Positions 1-13,296 are shown, numbered from the stretch's first letter. The stretch is 64,000 bases of DNA from Taeniopygia guttata (GCF_048771995.1 NC_133026.1:94456501-94520500), one strand, 5' to 3'. Notes: a model not told the origin generated them from the sequence alone. Program-made: numbers and translations.

Positions 1-231
1 TCAAGTCAAGACTTTGAGGATCAGGAAAACATTGCCTTATCTGGACTCTGGCAGCAGTATATCTATGCTATTTTTTCTGATGTTAAGTTAGAAGCTGTGT
101 GGAAGGATCTGGGACAGGGACTGCTCAATGAGCTTGTTTTTCACAGTAACATCTCTCATAAATTTGGAAAAGGGGAAATTATGTTAATTACCTCTAGTAT
201 AGTATATTTATTTAAAAATATTTTAAAACTT
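1..231 (+). other. Open frame entering from the left edge (unassigned)
   Basis: Frame 1 is open from the first base of the window to a TGA at 229-231, giving 76 codons with no early Met. The first part reads like ordinary protein (SSQDFEDQENIALSGLWQQY), while the last third is AT-rich and looks like random sequence. I do not recognise a family. I see no convincing splice donor that would end an exon within it. It could be the end of an exon or a retrocopy cut by the window edge, but a chance open frame is more likely. Confidence 0.12.
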
Positions 232-3200
232 TGAGGAACATACTACAACTAAAACCACAATGAATATATTTATCATAATGAATATGTGATCAGCAGCTGA
301 AATGGGACTTCAAGAGTACTGTTTGGAATGTTTTAAAACATTAGTGTCATGTAAAAATATATGTATTTCCATACTAATCTTTTGTTCAAGTATGCTGCTT
401 TGAAGTGCTGGGGACTCTGGGAGAAGGCAGTAGTTGCATATGACTGGCAAGAGAGTCTGCTGTTGCCCAGAGGCATAGTGTGAAGAAAGACTAGATCTGA
501 AAAACAACAACTAAAAACTCAATAGCAATAAGGATCCGCTCCCTAAAGCACTTTTTCTTACTTCCCTTCATATAAGTGATTGGGGCAGGGGGATAGCTTC
601 CCTCTGGTAACTAGAGGTTGTCAAGACCCTGTGTCCTAGAAACTTCACAGCTGGCATTCAAACAAAATTCTCATCTAGGCTTATGCACACAAAAACGCAA
701 TGGGAACATGGATCATCTGAAGCCCAGGTTGGATATCCACCACTTTAGTTTCTTATCCTAATTTTACCCAGTTCATACTTTGGGATATTAAGCAATTAAT
801 CACATTTTAATGCTTCAAGCTGAGCATCCATAAAATAATGTGCTTTTACTGACCATGTGGGAAAAACTCAGTATAAGTGACCTCCTTATCTGGTCAATTA
901 AAATGCAATGATGGAATTCAGATCATCTTCATCCTGTCTCACCCTGGGATTCCCACTGTTACTTGCAACACTGTTCTTTACTCTCTCCATACTTCTGTGT
1001 AATGGGTAAAAATCCTCAAAAGGATAAAAGTCTCAAACAATTTGTGATATTGATCATGTGCAAAACTGAGGAGAAAGAGCACTCCTGTTGTCACATGTTT
1101 AAAGACTGGTAAGTTAGTACTGTCTGGATTTTTCAACCAAAGAAAAGTGTAACTGGGGGATGTGTTAGCTTAGCGTGGGAGAGGAATCTGGGACCACTTC
1201 TAAGTCCAGATTTGGAAGCTGTTTCAACTGCAGAAACTACAAAAAGGTGCCTGAAGTGATCCAGCATGTGTTTTTCCCTATCCACTGGCAAAACGTTCAT
1301 CTTGTCCTTCAAGTGGATGTCTTTTGTCTGTGACTCGCTCTGCCCTTGGCAGTGATAGTGCTGCATGATGAAGAATAGAAAGGAGATGCATTTGAATACT
1401 GCAGGATCTAAAGTCCCTGCAGTCTGGGCCATTTTCCTTATAATGCTGTGGAACTCTGCTTGTACTGTCCAGGGCCATTCTGAATATTATGTACCATTCC
1501 CATATACACCTTTTCACAGAAAGAATTTATCACAGTATAGGACCAACTTATTTTAGATTGAAGAATTTGATTACCTCTCTGCAGCTGCTACAGGCTACTC
1601 AGAGCATTATTTTTAAGAAGAGCAATGACAGGATAATTCTTATGGCAGCAATTTTAGGTAATTCCATTCTCCACTCCAAGTGTTTTCTCTCACATATGTG
1701 CATATGACTTTGAGTACCCATAGGGTGTTACTTCAGTGAGATTTGTGGAGTTTTTAAATATATTAAATGTTTGTGTGTATTTTGTGATGAAACACTCCTT
1801 AATTCTCTGTAATGATCTTAACAGGTTGACAGGAAAGTGATTCTAGCTTTCAATTCAAGGGAACATTTTAGCATTTGATAAGCTCTGTGTACATGCCTAA
1901 GTGCTGGCATTAACAGGAATTAAAGGAAGTGGTTTCATGGAAGAGAGACATGCAAGCAAATGGCACCAGTGTGACTGGTGCTACTTGTGGTTATTTTCCT
2001 ACACATGGCCAATTTTGTCTACTTTGATGTTGCTACAGAAGGAAATGCTGCCCCACTGATGTATGTGAAACTGTAAACATATTGGGGGGTGGGCTTTAAC
2101 TGATCCAGATGAGTTACTTGAAAATATTTCTTTTATCTTCAAACTCTATATTTATGTATTCCTTCTTCATAATAATATTTATAGCCTTTTACCTTAAATT
2201 TTTTCCCCAGTTCTTCTGAAAAGTCTTTTCTTGATAATAAGATTTTTACATAACGATGACATTGAATGTCTGTACTTTAAACATTTTTATTGATGTGATG
2301 TTATCTAAGAGATTTTAGCATGATTATCTTCAAGGAGAGCTTTGAGGAAAAATTAGCATTTTGTTTTGTTAATATAATTTCTCCTCGTTTGAATCTGAAC
2401 CATTTTGAGGCATTTTACTTAAAAATATCTAGAGCTTATTATATAGGACATCCTTGTGTCACTCTGTTACTGCAGTTAACTAAATGGAGAGGTGGAGACA
2501 CCAGAGGCTGGTGACTTTGTTGATTGTAAAGAGGAAGCGTAACAATATAAGCTACTTTTTAGTCCTTATTTCAGTAGGACTGTGGTCCATCAAGATTCTG
2601 GAGTGTTGTTTGTCCCTGTGACAGTTGTTCTAAACTAAAAGCAAAGTAGTGTCCAGTGCATTTTCCTTTTTTATAGACCAAGAGCAAGGGCTCGAGTTGC
2701 AAGCTGTCATCTGTCTGGGGTCAGCAGCAGCAGAGATTGCTTTTGTAAGTGTTTTGGTTAGAGCTTCTGGCAGCTATTTGGGCTTGGTTTGATTTACTGC
2801 TTTTTCTCTATTTCTCTGAGTAAAGGTTCTTTAAGGTGAATGAAAAGGCCCTTAAAAATGCTTTCTCTGCAAGGGGCATTGCTGCTAGGTTCACTGCTAT
2901 CTGAAGGTGTGTACAACTGAGCTAAGCTCATGATTCCTCGCTGGACAACTCACTGACAGCTCTTTTCCAAACCAGTTCAGTTTGCTGTCTCAGTAGGACA
3001 AGGTTTCCTTTTCCTTAGGGAAAAAGAATTTGCTGCTGCTTTAGTTAATTGAATGAACTTGGCAATGGGCAGTATGTTCAATGTGTGCCTGAAATGTCAT
3101 GAGAGGCAGCAGCTCATGATCTAGGGGAGGACAGGTGTCAGGTAATGTGTAAAATTGTGATTTGGAAAGATGCCTGGGAAGCTATTGGTTTACAGCAGGG

Positions 3201-4084
3201 CATACCGAGTCCTGAGGCTTACCAAATGTAGTACAAAGCTGGCTAAAAGCTCTTCTACTCCTTTCCCTACTCAGCCTCCTGTGTAGTGGTAGATCATAAG
3301 AGAATCAATTCTAAGAAGTTATTTTCCTCAGGGCTGATTTAGAAAAACCCATAGCCTTTAATTTCCTCTCTTTCTCAGAGGGTCCACCCTTGCTTTTTAC
3401 ACTCTCCTTCACTGTTTATGTGGATTAGAGTTTTGGCCATGGGGGTGTGATAAGGGTCACAGTTTGCATACCCCTTGGGTCACAGGAACATCAGTATTTT
3501 GGCTTTTTTAAAATTGGAGTTCTATGCTTTTCTTTCCTGTTTTCCAATGTACATGTCTGGGCTTTATTTGTGTGACTTCTGTTCCCACAGTGGGTATTTC
3601 AAAACTCAACCTGAATCCCTGAAAGTGCCTTTAGAAATTACTTTTCTTATTGCATCATATACTACCTTATAAAGGAGAATTCTCTGACCTGGGGACTGCC
3701 TCTAGGCAAAGCAACAACATTGTCTAATTTTCCTTCTCTGCTTTCCCTACTTGTAGATATTTGAGAGAAATCAGGACTTTGGAAAAACTAGATACATTTG
3801 AACTCTCCATGTCAGTCATTTTGTGTCTTCTTGGCTTTATTGCACTTCACTGAGCAAGTAAACAATGTGAAATCAAAACAAGAAATCCAGTATTATCTAT
3901 GTATCCTATTATATTTTTCATTGTAGCAAAAGCTGTCATGAGTAGTGGGAGCTGACAGGTTACACTGCTGCCTTTATTTTCCCATCTTTGTTATTAGTAT
4001 CTGCCTTCCAGTGGTACACAGACATCCTGATTGAAATTGCACAACACATAATTTGAAAAAGTAAAACAACTTTCAAAGTGGAGT

Positions 4085-4200
4085 CCTTCATTTTCCTTAG
4101 AATCAAAATGTCACAGAGCCATTCTTATTATCAGCCGCTCATTAAATAGAAAAGGATCTAATTAATGAAGTTGCCTATTAACCATTTTATTGTGCACAGT
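4085..4200. promoter_or_regulatory. Candidate conserved non-coding element
   Basis: This patch contains TCATTAAATAG, TAATTAATGA and CCTATTAACC close together, with a CATTTTATTG stretch. These are homeodomain-type cores in unique sequence with no open frame. That composition is typical of deeply conserved vertebrate enhancers, but conservation cannot be seen from one sequence. The call is inference. Confidence 0.25.
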
Positions 4201-5420
4201 ACTCATATCCCCTCTAAAGATAACCAGTGATGTCTGCCTTTATAATGCAAAACATCAGAGAAAGAATGTCAGTAAACCAATATTTGCACAATTGTGAACC
4301 ATATGATTTAGAAACAGAAAAGCTTTTTGGACTACACCAAGATTTTTCCAAGACTGAATTTTCCAATTGGATTTTTTCCCTTAGGGAGCATATACAAACT
4401 GCTGAAATTTATACTGTGCTACTATAAAGAACAATTGTATCAATTTTGTTCTCTAACAAAGCTACTTTTAATTACCCATGATCTAGGAAATTTACTTGAT
4501 TCTCTACCTTATGTTCCTGTAATTGTAAGCAAGTGATTTTCTCTTTGATCATTACACCTTAAAAACAAGCACTTATCTTAATGTTGTCTCTTAATCAGAA
4601 CCTTTTTCGTGGTTTGTTTTTGTTTGTCTCTAGTTCAGAGTATTTACGTAATGCATGGTAAGGAATACCTAAGGACTCTTCTCACTGCTGGAATATTAAC
4701 TGGCCAGCCTGGGCCTTCCTGGCTGGTGTCTCTGATGTGGAATGCGAACTGGAGCTTTTTGTAATGAGACCAGGACTTCTGTTTCAAGAAGTAGTGTTAA
4801 ACACAATTGCAACAGGTAGTCAGTAGGTTTTCTGAGTGGTGGAGGGAAGAAAAGTAACAGGTTAACAGCAGGGAATCTTCCTGTCTCAGTAATAACGTGT
4901 TTCTCCTTTCTTACCTGGTTTGATTGCGATGACCTACTTGGCAGTGTTTATTCCTAACCATTAAGAGACATTTCCTTCCTCTGGTTTTCTCGTTTTGTCA
5001 AGTCCTACATGTGTGTAAATTACTGTCAATAGTATTTCTCCCCAGCATTTCTTCTCCTTTCACTATACAAATAATTTTGCATAAGCAAAATAAAATTGAC
5101 TTTCATTTCCCACTGACATTTTACTTGACTGTCTCCTCAATATATTTCCAGCATTCTAATTTTTCCAGTTTCCTTCATAATAATATTTCTCTTCTTTATG
5201 TTAACATCAGTGTTCTATCTAGCAGGAACTATATGCATGCAGTTAAGGGGGTCATTTCACACCTGACATAACTGGTTGATTTAGTTTTGCTTAGAAATAG
5301 AAACTCGCTTGATTCTGATTTCATAAATTTATGTGTCTTGACTGCAGTTTGTCATTTTCTAGGCTTATATATCAACTACATTAAAATGCATTTTCCTTTA
5401 AACAAAATTAACATCAATGT

Positions 5421-5462
5421 TTTTCTCTTTTTCTCTCTTTCTTTTTTTTTTTTTTTTTTTTT
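5421..5462. repeat. T-rich / poly-T tract
   Basis: A TC-rich lead-in is followed by an uninterrupted run of about 21 T ending at 5462. It is simple sequence. It could be the A-tail of a retrocopy on the other strand, but nothing recognisable is attached to it. Confidence 0.85.
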
Positions 5463-6502
5463 ATAATGCCTTTTCTTACCCCTTGTCCATTCCTTTCCAG
5501 GAAAATACAGTAATTCATTGCCTACTGACGCAATTTGCTTTTATATGCCCAGGAGTCTTTTGTATCTGAAAAACCCCAGTGATATCAGGTTTAGGCTGCT
5601 CTGCAGTTTAAGGGATATTGTGAGAATGGGTCATAACGCTTTGCTGTGCTAGTCTGCTTTTCTTATGCAGCTGGAAAATATCCTCTTGGCATGCGAAAGC
5701 CCCTAGGAGTGTCTCAGCAGGCAGGCAACTGGAGTGGCTCAGCTTCACAGGCATCCTGGGGGCTGCTTAGCACATCAGAGTGGAATGTTACCTCTGACAG
5801 GGAAGCAACAGTAGTGCCACACACTAGAACCTCTGGTTTTTTCACAGTCAGTGCTTCTGTGTCTCAAAGATGGCAACGTTTCTTTTGCTGGTAGTTTGAT
5901 GGCAATTTGTGGACTGTGAACTGTGATAGTTTCAGTAGCTGTAAATCTGATTAATTTCACAAACACATGAAGGAAAGAATGGATGAAGATGAAGGTCTAA
6001 TGATGAACTATACAGGAAACAGTTGAATTTATATGCTAAACTAAGTTAAATTGTATTTCTTATTCACCTCTATGTTATGCTTGTAATGAGAGTAAAACCA
6101 CAATTTTCTTGATGTCTCTAGTTATCTTACAAATAAGACATTAGAGCTAAAACATAATGAAGAAGGGGAAAATGGAAAATGTCGTCCATAAATATCTTAA
6201 CAGTTTTTGTGCAAACACAAAATGCTGCAGATTTCCACCATTAGGTCTATATTCTTTTGCAGAGTGAATGCTTGACAATTGCCTTAACCTAACATACAGT
6301 CATCAATATGATTCTCCTGCTGATGAGAGTATAGCTCAGTTTATTGATACTGGAGATTGTTTTGGCAGCATAACATATCTCAGGCAGGACAGATTTGATA
6401 ACGTTTGAAAAGCTAAATTTAATCAAGGTAACATCAGCTGTTTACAAACTAAGGTTTAAAGAAAATAGGAGAATTCTTTTGCTTCACTTTCAGACAGATA
6501 TT

Positions 6503-6534
6503 GCATGGTGAATAGTGTATGTATGGTGAATAGT
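6503..6534. repeat. Short tandem duplication, 18-base period
   Basis: The words GCATGGTGAATAGT and GTATGGTGAATAGT lie 18 bases apart. They form a local two-copy duplication with one mismatch in the shared part. Confidence 0.7.
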
Positions 6535-6911
6535 CCATTCAGATATTTTGGTAAATTCACTTGGACTTGCTAAAAAAGGCACTAAAATCTTCAGAGAGGA
6601 TTTATTATGGACATTATTTGGAATGCATTAGTTGTCCAGTTCTATTAGTTTTTACTTTCATTTCACTACCAATGAACCTTTCAGTCCTTTGCATGGTGGA
6701 GAAGGCTAATGTGCACCAGAAAAAATGTGACTGACTTTTGCCTACAGAGTGTCTTCTGAACTTGCTAAAGCTCACAGGAATGAAAAATAAATAAGTAACA
6801 AGAGACCTAGAGAAAATAGAAGCTCTTCTTTGCTGTGCTAGGAACTAGAATTAAAAAAAATGACCTAAAATGCTAATATATTAGACATGATTCACACTTA
6901 AGGTATCGTTT

Positions 6912-7325
6912 CAGGAAAGGCAAAGGAAGGACAAAATCCTAAGTGAGGGAGATGGGCCTTTTCAGTCTTGAGAAGAGATGACTGAGGAGGGACCTCATCA
7001 ATGTATATAAATGTATGGAGGGAAGGTGCCAAGATGATGGAGCCAGCCTCTTGGTAGTGCCAAGCAATAGGACAAGGGACAATGGGAAGAAAATGATGCA
7101 CAGGAATTTCCACCTGAATATGAGGAAGAATTTACTTCAGTCAGTGTGGGTAACTGAGCACTGGAACAGGTTTTTCAGAGATTTTGTGGAGTATTCCTCA
7201 CTAGAGATATTGAAAAACCACCCAATGCAATTCTGTGCTATAGTATGACCCTGCTTGAGCAGGGAAGTTAGACCAGGTGACCCACTGTGGTCCCTTCCAA
7301 CCTTACCCATTCTGTGATTCTGTGA
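6912..7325 (+). mobile_element. CR1 LINE fragment, 3' end
   Basis: This is a 5'-truncated CR1 non-LTR retrotransposon copy, the dominant LINE of birds. It carries the end of the reverse transcriptase frame (TTCAGTCTTGAGAAGAGATG, about 6959-6980), then AATAGGACAAGGGACAATGG and ACTGGAACAGG. The 3' UTR follows, with CCCTGCTTGAGCAGGGAAGT, GTGGTCCCTTCCAACC and terminal ATTCTGTGATTCTGTGA. The tail wording fits the CR1-B/C type of copy. Many differences from the family sequence I remember, including disrupted frames, suggest an old, inactive insertion. The 3' border is sharp; the 5' border is uncertain. Confidence 0.93.
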
Positions 7326-10300
7326 ACCCAGATTCACAAACAGCACTATGGTATTTGAAAGGCTCAGAAAAACAATTGGAAAATCCTGAATGCTGCACTA
7401 AAAGCCAGAGAAAATGAAAAGTGCAAAAGTATGTCTCAAAGCTCTTTTCTCTCCAGATGTCACAAACTTAGTTGCATTGAGTTATGGAGACTAAAAGCCA
7501 TCCAAGGACAGACACACTTTGGCATTAGTTTTGGAAGGATGGAGCAGACCTTACTTCTATCCATCAAGACAGATTTAGGCAATACAACCATCTTGCCAAG
7601 TGGCATGTTTTATCTAATGATCTGTAGGAAGTGCAGAAGGGAGGAGAGTAGGACAGGCAGTGTAGCCCAGAAGTTAGAACCCTTACTTTGTGGGGAATGA
7701 GGGTGGGGAATCTTTCTGCTTTCACAATAATTTATGGAGGTTGTTCGCATGAATCAGAATCTGGGTTTCCTCATCCTATGTTGATGTTCCAGTTGGTGTC
7801 CCAACTGTGAGAACTTGGACTTGGTTTACTCATCCTACTTTTTTTCTGCTAAGCCTATTAATCTTCCTTTTTCCCTCTGTTTTTATATTTTTTTTTTATC
7901 CCTCTTTTTGAGAGACCCAGTTCAAAATGGAAAGTGAATTCAACTAACTTAAAGTGATGGCCTGGTGGGTGGGGACTTTTTTCTAACAGATGGAAGATGA
8001 GCAAGACATAAACCAGAACTTTACTATTCTGGGTAAATATTTGAATAACCAAAGTATTATCTATTATCTACAAAGCATTTAAAAGAAATATAAAAATAAA
8101 GCATTTCTGAGGGGCCTGTTTTTTTGATCTGTGTAAGGGCCATGTAAGATCAGTCACCACATTCCACTCTGGTTGACTCTCGCTACTGGCCATTTCCTGG
8201 CCCATGGCCACCATTGCCCTGATCCTCTGGCAGCCCATTCCCACAACTCCCCAGTCAGGCCCTCCAAATATGTCACCAAAGGGGTTCAATTTCTGAAGCA
8301 ACTGGTGGATATCTGAGCAGAAACCCTACCTGCAAGGTTTCGGGCCAGGAAGGAACAGTTGTGAGTTATGAAAAGAGTTGTATTGGCTGAAGGACATCTT
8401 TGAAAGTGCCAAGTAGGGTTATTTCCTGTCTTTCATTGCTTAAGGAAACAAAGCTTCCTCTTCGTTCTTTGAAAAGAAGATGTTTTTGGTAAAATCCTAT
8501 TTGTATCATCAAGTTATCTTACTGGCTTCAGGAGCATCCTGAGCATAGATCAATCTTGGAGGCAAAAAGGCCTCAGTGAGATGTACAATGTAGTATTTAT
8601 TTTTTAATTGACAACAGATAGTTTGCAATATTGGCATTTTTTATATCTTATGTTCAACACATACAGTTAGATAGTGATGACAGCAGAGTATCCATGTCAG
8701 TCCATGAAAACAAGAGTGAGCTGATGTCGTCCTGCTCACTCTGTTTCCAGAAAGACACTCATGTGTGTATTTGAAAATGCAAATCTGGGGAATGTGCTCT
8801 TCTGTGTGCAACATGTTTTTCTGTATATTGTCACCTTGTCACCTCTTCAATTTGTCCAGTCACTTACTCTACTTGCACCATTCAACTCAGTCTGATTTCC
8901 CTAGAGCTTCTAAAGAATTTTTGCTGATAAGATGGCACTTAGGGACATATAAACACTTTACTCAGTCTAGAGCCGGACCCTTTTACTAGGATGTACATTG
9001 GATTTACTATTTCTCAGTCTTTTTGTATAATAATACTACTGGAAACAGCTGTACTCTGATTGTCAGAATTCCTCAAGAGTTCAAAAAGCTGTTAATTTGG
9101 TTTCTTTTTAAAACCTTGTGCTTTTACCCATGAAAGGAAAAAACTAAGGGTGAGCAAGAAGTTTTAAGCTGATACAGTAATTGTTAGAACCTTTCTCTCG
9201 GCTTAGTACTTCAAATAAAAACATCTGAGCTCTAAAAAGTGAAAAATAGCATGCAATATGCAAACAGCAAACACACATCCCAAAACAAGATTTTGTCAGT
9301 TCAATCAAGCTCAGACTGATACAAAGAGTGAAATTTTCCAGTTTGAATGTTTCTTTTGTGTCTGAAACACACAGATTCTAGATGGCAAAATAACTCTTTT
9401 TTCTTATGCTGACAGATAATTTCTCCCCAGCTGCAAAGTTTCTGAGTGGGAATTTCAGTTCAAGCCAATATTCTTACATGTCACCTTCTTGTTTTCTGTA
9501 AAAAAAAAAAAAAAAAAAAAAAAAAAGATTGCCTGAAAAATGATTTCTGGTTGGCATAGGATAAAATGGATTTATTATTTTTTCTTTTTTTCTTTCTTGG
9601 TCAACTAAGCTAACTTAGTTCCTTAAGGAGTTTTTATATCTTGCCAACATTTCCTTTGCTGGGGCAATATAAAATAGCATTTGACATAGGTTATTTTTTT
9701 TGTAATTGGTTCAACCACTTTTTGTCTAGTCCAAAATTCTTTTTCAATTAATAATTTATCTATTATACATCTCTCTGGGGTGCAAATTGTCCTTGATTTG
9801 TCTTTGTTGATACATTTGGAACCAAAATACATAATCTGTTTTTAATGGCACCTGGTACAATTTCTATAATTGGGGAAATATTTATCTTTTTATACCCAAA
9901 CTGTAAATGGAACAGGAATTTCTTACTCACGTGCAAGTCAGCATAGACTTGCAGAAATACATGACTTCTAGTTTTTGATAAATAGGAAAAATAAGGAAAT
10001 ATTGGTGAGATTGCCCAGGAAAAAAAGAGAAAGTCAAAACAGTATATTATCAAAAATATACATCCAAAATAAATATATTTCCAGACCCTGCAGATGAAAA
10101 GCCTGAGAGGATTGAGAAGATGTTCTTCAGCCACCTCCTTGAGTGGACACTTTAGTATTATCTGTCATTGCAGTTTTGCTTTCTGTAGAGCCTGTCAGAT
10201 TCTAACATCCCTGTTGCAGTGGGATCACACATCAAAGGACTTTAACCATCACTTGTAGTACATTTTTGCATTTAACAACTGTCTTTCCCTTTGTTTAAAT

Positions 10301-11900
10301 TTTGGTTTTGCCAACTAGCTACTCAGACTCAACCTTGCTGATGTAGGAAGCAAAACACCAACAGTAACTAATCAGTCTGAGTCAGTCTTCTGTTCTGATG
10401 GCCCTCACAGCTGATAAACAGGAACCTTATACCTGGAACCATCAGTTTCTTTGGCAGAGGTGGGAGGGCTCAGCTGCAGAAACTTGTACAAGTGTTTTGT
10501 TGGTGTGAAGTACCCAAAAAATTTACTTTTCATTGCTATCTTTCAGAGACAGAGGTCAGTAATACATTGTTCTTATGCAATGGCATCTCCCTGTTCTGTG
10601 TCATCCTCTGCAGTGTCATCTCCTTGCTTTATTTCCCTTTTTTGTACACCAAAACCTCACGTTTAGCCTCTTAGCTACAGCTTGCCTAGCCTGGGGGCTA
10701 GTTTTCTGTTCCTTATGTGGCATTATTCTCAATCTGGTTTCGTTATCTGCCACTCCATTGTATTACAGGTCTCTACAACTGGACTCTATACCTGCAACGT
10801 ATTGTTCATTTCACAGTGCTTAGCTTTGTGTTGTGAGAGTCCTCAAGTGCTTGTTTTTCAGCTAAGCCCCATCTTCTAGAATTTCTAGGCTGGCCAGTTT
10901 GAGCAGCTAGTGTTCTCAGCATTATTAGCTTTAGAGTGAGCTTTGGCACCACTTGCAGAATTCATCTGCTGTTGTCTTTTCATATTTTCTTTAGAAAAAC
11001 AGTGAGTACAATTGGGTTTTAATATAAGTTTTAATTAAATAGTCTTATCTAGGTTTTGTTTTTTGGTTTGTTAGCTTAATAGGAACAGTGAATTGTTTAG
11101 CATACAGGATGAATGGTGCTCACCATTCATGACCATCTATTTAATTTTTCACTTTTATCTTCTTCATTCAGTATTTGGCCTTATATTTTATTTATTTCAA
11201 ATTATAAGAGCATGCACTGAAGGTGGAATTATTAATTTCCTCATGGACTTCAGTACTCGGTATAGTGCATCATACTTTTCTCAGTGCTCCTGAGGCATGT
11301 ATTTGAATATATTTCCAATAAACTCCTCTGAGATACAATGTTATGAATATTCTTGTTGGACTGAAAAGAAATTGAGATACATGGAAACTTAGACTGCATT
11401 TTCACAAGAAGCTAAGATGATGCTCTTTTTACTTTTTAAAGTTGTTAAACCCTTTTGTGAGTCATTTCAGTTTGTGATGTAGAAAACTATTTTTATTTCT
11501 TTCTCCCTGGGTAACCTTCCTATTATGTTGGAGTGTTGTACAGGCTGGTGGAGTGGTTTCAGGAGAAGTGATTGATGAGATTGGACTTCTCTACCTGTCA
11601 AGAAAGGTGGGTAGTTAGATTTGTCTACCTGTATCTCTTCCAATCTCACCCCAAGTTTATGTACAGCTTAGAAGGAGCTGCATTCATAGCCATCACTGAG
11701 CTTAAAGGCTTGTTGTTTCCATAAGCTGCTGCTTATTCCAATAGTAAATAGTTCATACAGGTGTTCTGTGCTATTCACATTCCCTGAACAGAGAGAGACA
11801 TGATTCTCTCTTGCAGGAGTTTTCCTGGGAAGTTGTGAGACACAGTGAGAAAGCTCAGAGAAAGAAGACAACAATTCTCATCTCCATTTGCTGCGCCTGT
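7326..11900. other. Non-genic AT-rich stretch
   Basis: No recognisable gene. A slightly G+C-richer patch at about 8100-8350 (containing GGCCATTTCCTGGCCCATGG) has short open frames but no family resemblance. The 123-codon open frame on the minus strand at 9763-10134 is Phe/Ile/Tyr-rich and looks like chance. One long A run is listed separately. Confidence 0.7.
9500..9526. repeat. Poly-A run of 27
   Basis: An uninterrupted run of 27 A. No AATAAA lies in the 30 bases upstream and no flanking duplication is obvious, so a retrocopy tail is not supported. Confidence 0.9.
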
Positions 11901-12184
11901 TGTTTGGCACATGTGGAATGTATTATGGAGACTGTTTACTGAAAAGTGATTTGTTAATTGGAGACTGGTGATAGTTATTTGGATTGATTGCCAATTGAGT
12001 CAAAGTTGTGTCATGACTGTCTGGAGACAGTCACAGGTTTTTCTTTAGTATCTTTTTAGTATAAGATAGTTCCAGTATAGTATAGTATTAATGCAATATA
12101 ATTTAGCTAAATAAAGCAATTTATTCGGTCTTCTGCAACATGAAGTCAGAGTGTGTTATTCCCTGCCCGGGGGGGGGGGTCACA
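11901..12184 (+). mobile_element. Solo LTR-like unit, endogenous retrovirus (ERVL-like)
   Basis: This unit of about 280 bases has the parts of a short LTR in plus orientation. There is a TG-rich start (TGTTTGGCACATGTGG), a TATA-like TTTAGTATAAGATAG (about 12054-12068) and a polyadenylation signal in CTAAATAAAGC (about 12108). The end is CCCTGCCCGG, a G run and TCACA. The wording resembles short ERVL-type LTRs I recall from songbird genomes. No internal region or second LTR is seen, so it is probably a solo LTR fossil. It looks moderately young. The exact borders and the target-site duplication are not clear: the start could instead be at 11912. Confidence 0.6.
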
Positions 12185-13273
12185 CTGCTTTGATAGTGCG
12201 CAGTGCTGTTTAAACATCTTGGTACCTCCTCAAGCAGTCTGATTGCTGTTAGGAATCTGTCTGCACTGTTGTGTTTTGAATTAGTTTTTTGAACTATCAC
12301 ATTTCAAACTTTGGAACGATGCTTTTGAACTGATGTTGTTTTCCTTCATAAGCTTCTGCCTCAGCTGAAGGTAGTGAGATCAACAGGCAGCAGTATGTGT
12401 TCCAAGGAGCAAATTGACTCTTCATTAGCAAGCAGAACATACACTACAGTTGAGAAAGACTAACTCTTAGCATTTTGAATCTTCCCTAGCTACCAGATAA
12501 GAGATCTGTTTTTAGCTGCCTCATCCAAAAGTTCCAAGAACAGAAGTTTTTAATACAGGCCAGGTAATGATTATTGTAGGTCCTGTCTAACTTGGGATAT
12601 TCTATGAACCCCTGTGACAAACACAGAAGAGTTTGCAGTGTATCTAAATTATACATTTAGTCATAATTTTTTTTTGCTGGCTGATATTGATGATGAAAGG
12701 GTGAAGCTGAGTCTCCTGTGACAGCTAGATTTCTTTGAGGCATCAGGTAGGAGAATTACTTCAGGTGTCTCTTGCATGAGACTGAGCACAGTAGCATGGC
12801 TAATAACATTGCCACAACTCTCTAAGGGGCCGTGCTGTGCTGTTGAAAGTCACCAACCAGAACAGTCTGATCTTCTCTCTTACAAATCACAGGAACTCTT
12901 CACAGTGAGTTCACAAAATCAGTCGACAGTATGCTCTAGCTGTGGATGGCTTTCTAGAGATTGGTCAGCTGTGAAGCCTGCACTGTTAATTACCCATCGT
13001 GAAAAGTGAAATCAGCTTAAGATATTTGCTTAGCACCCCCCAGGATCTTTTTGGAAGGTGCTAGAATGGGGTCTGCTTTTCCAGAGGGCACAAAGTTACA
13101 GCAACTGTATGTAAATTCTTCCAGTTTCTCTTTATTCACTTTTGCTTTCTAATTCTTAGAAAGGAACAGGAACTCTAAAAATGGAAGCTTTTTTTGTGAT
13201 CTTTACTTATTCCTACAATGTACTTATCTTATTCCCTGAGAGAGGGCCCTTCAAAGAAAAATAGCCTGCAATC

Positions 13274-13296
13274 ATAACAAAAGCTGCATTTGTTAT
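13274..13296. promoter_or_regulatory. Inverted SOX-like motif pair
   Basis: ATAACAAA at 13274-13281 and its exact reverse complement TTTGTTAT at 13289-13296 are separated by 7 bases. A further TTATTG word overlaps the right end. ACAAA/TTTGT is the core bound by SOX-family HMG proteins, and head-to-head pairs with a few bases between are a known dimer arrangement for SOXE proteins. This is only a sequence match; no activity is implied. Confidence 0.25.

Larger units (their letters stand above)
1..6911. other. Non-genic AT-rich stretch
   Basis: I recognise no gene or young mobile element here apart from the small items listed separately. Short open frames on both strands are overlapping, biased toward Phe/Leu/Ser/Ile and resemble no known family. 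The patch at about 4085-4200 has the look of a conserved non-coding element. The patch at 5560-5900 is richer in G+C than its surroundings but contains no recognisable gene. Confidence 0.7.

Noticed and set aside
1133-1556. Overlapping open frames on both strands around 1133-1556
   Set aside because: Both strands are open, neither product resembles a family, and no splice-like borders fit.
5646-5894. Possible discoidin-domain exon (peptide GKYPLGM after an acceptor-like TTTTCTTATGCAG)
   Set aside because: Only the YPLGM word resembles the start of discoidin domains (as in DDR2). The following residues do not align, and the usual QITASS-type motif is missing.
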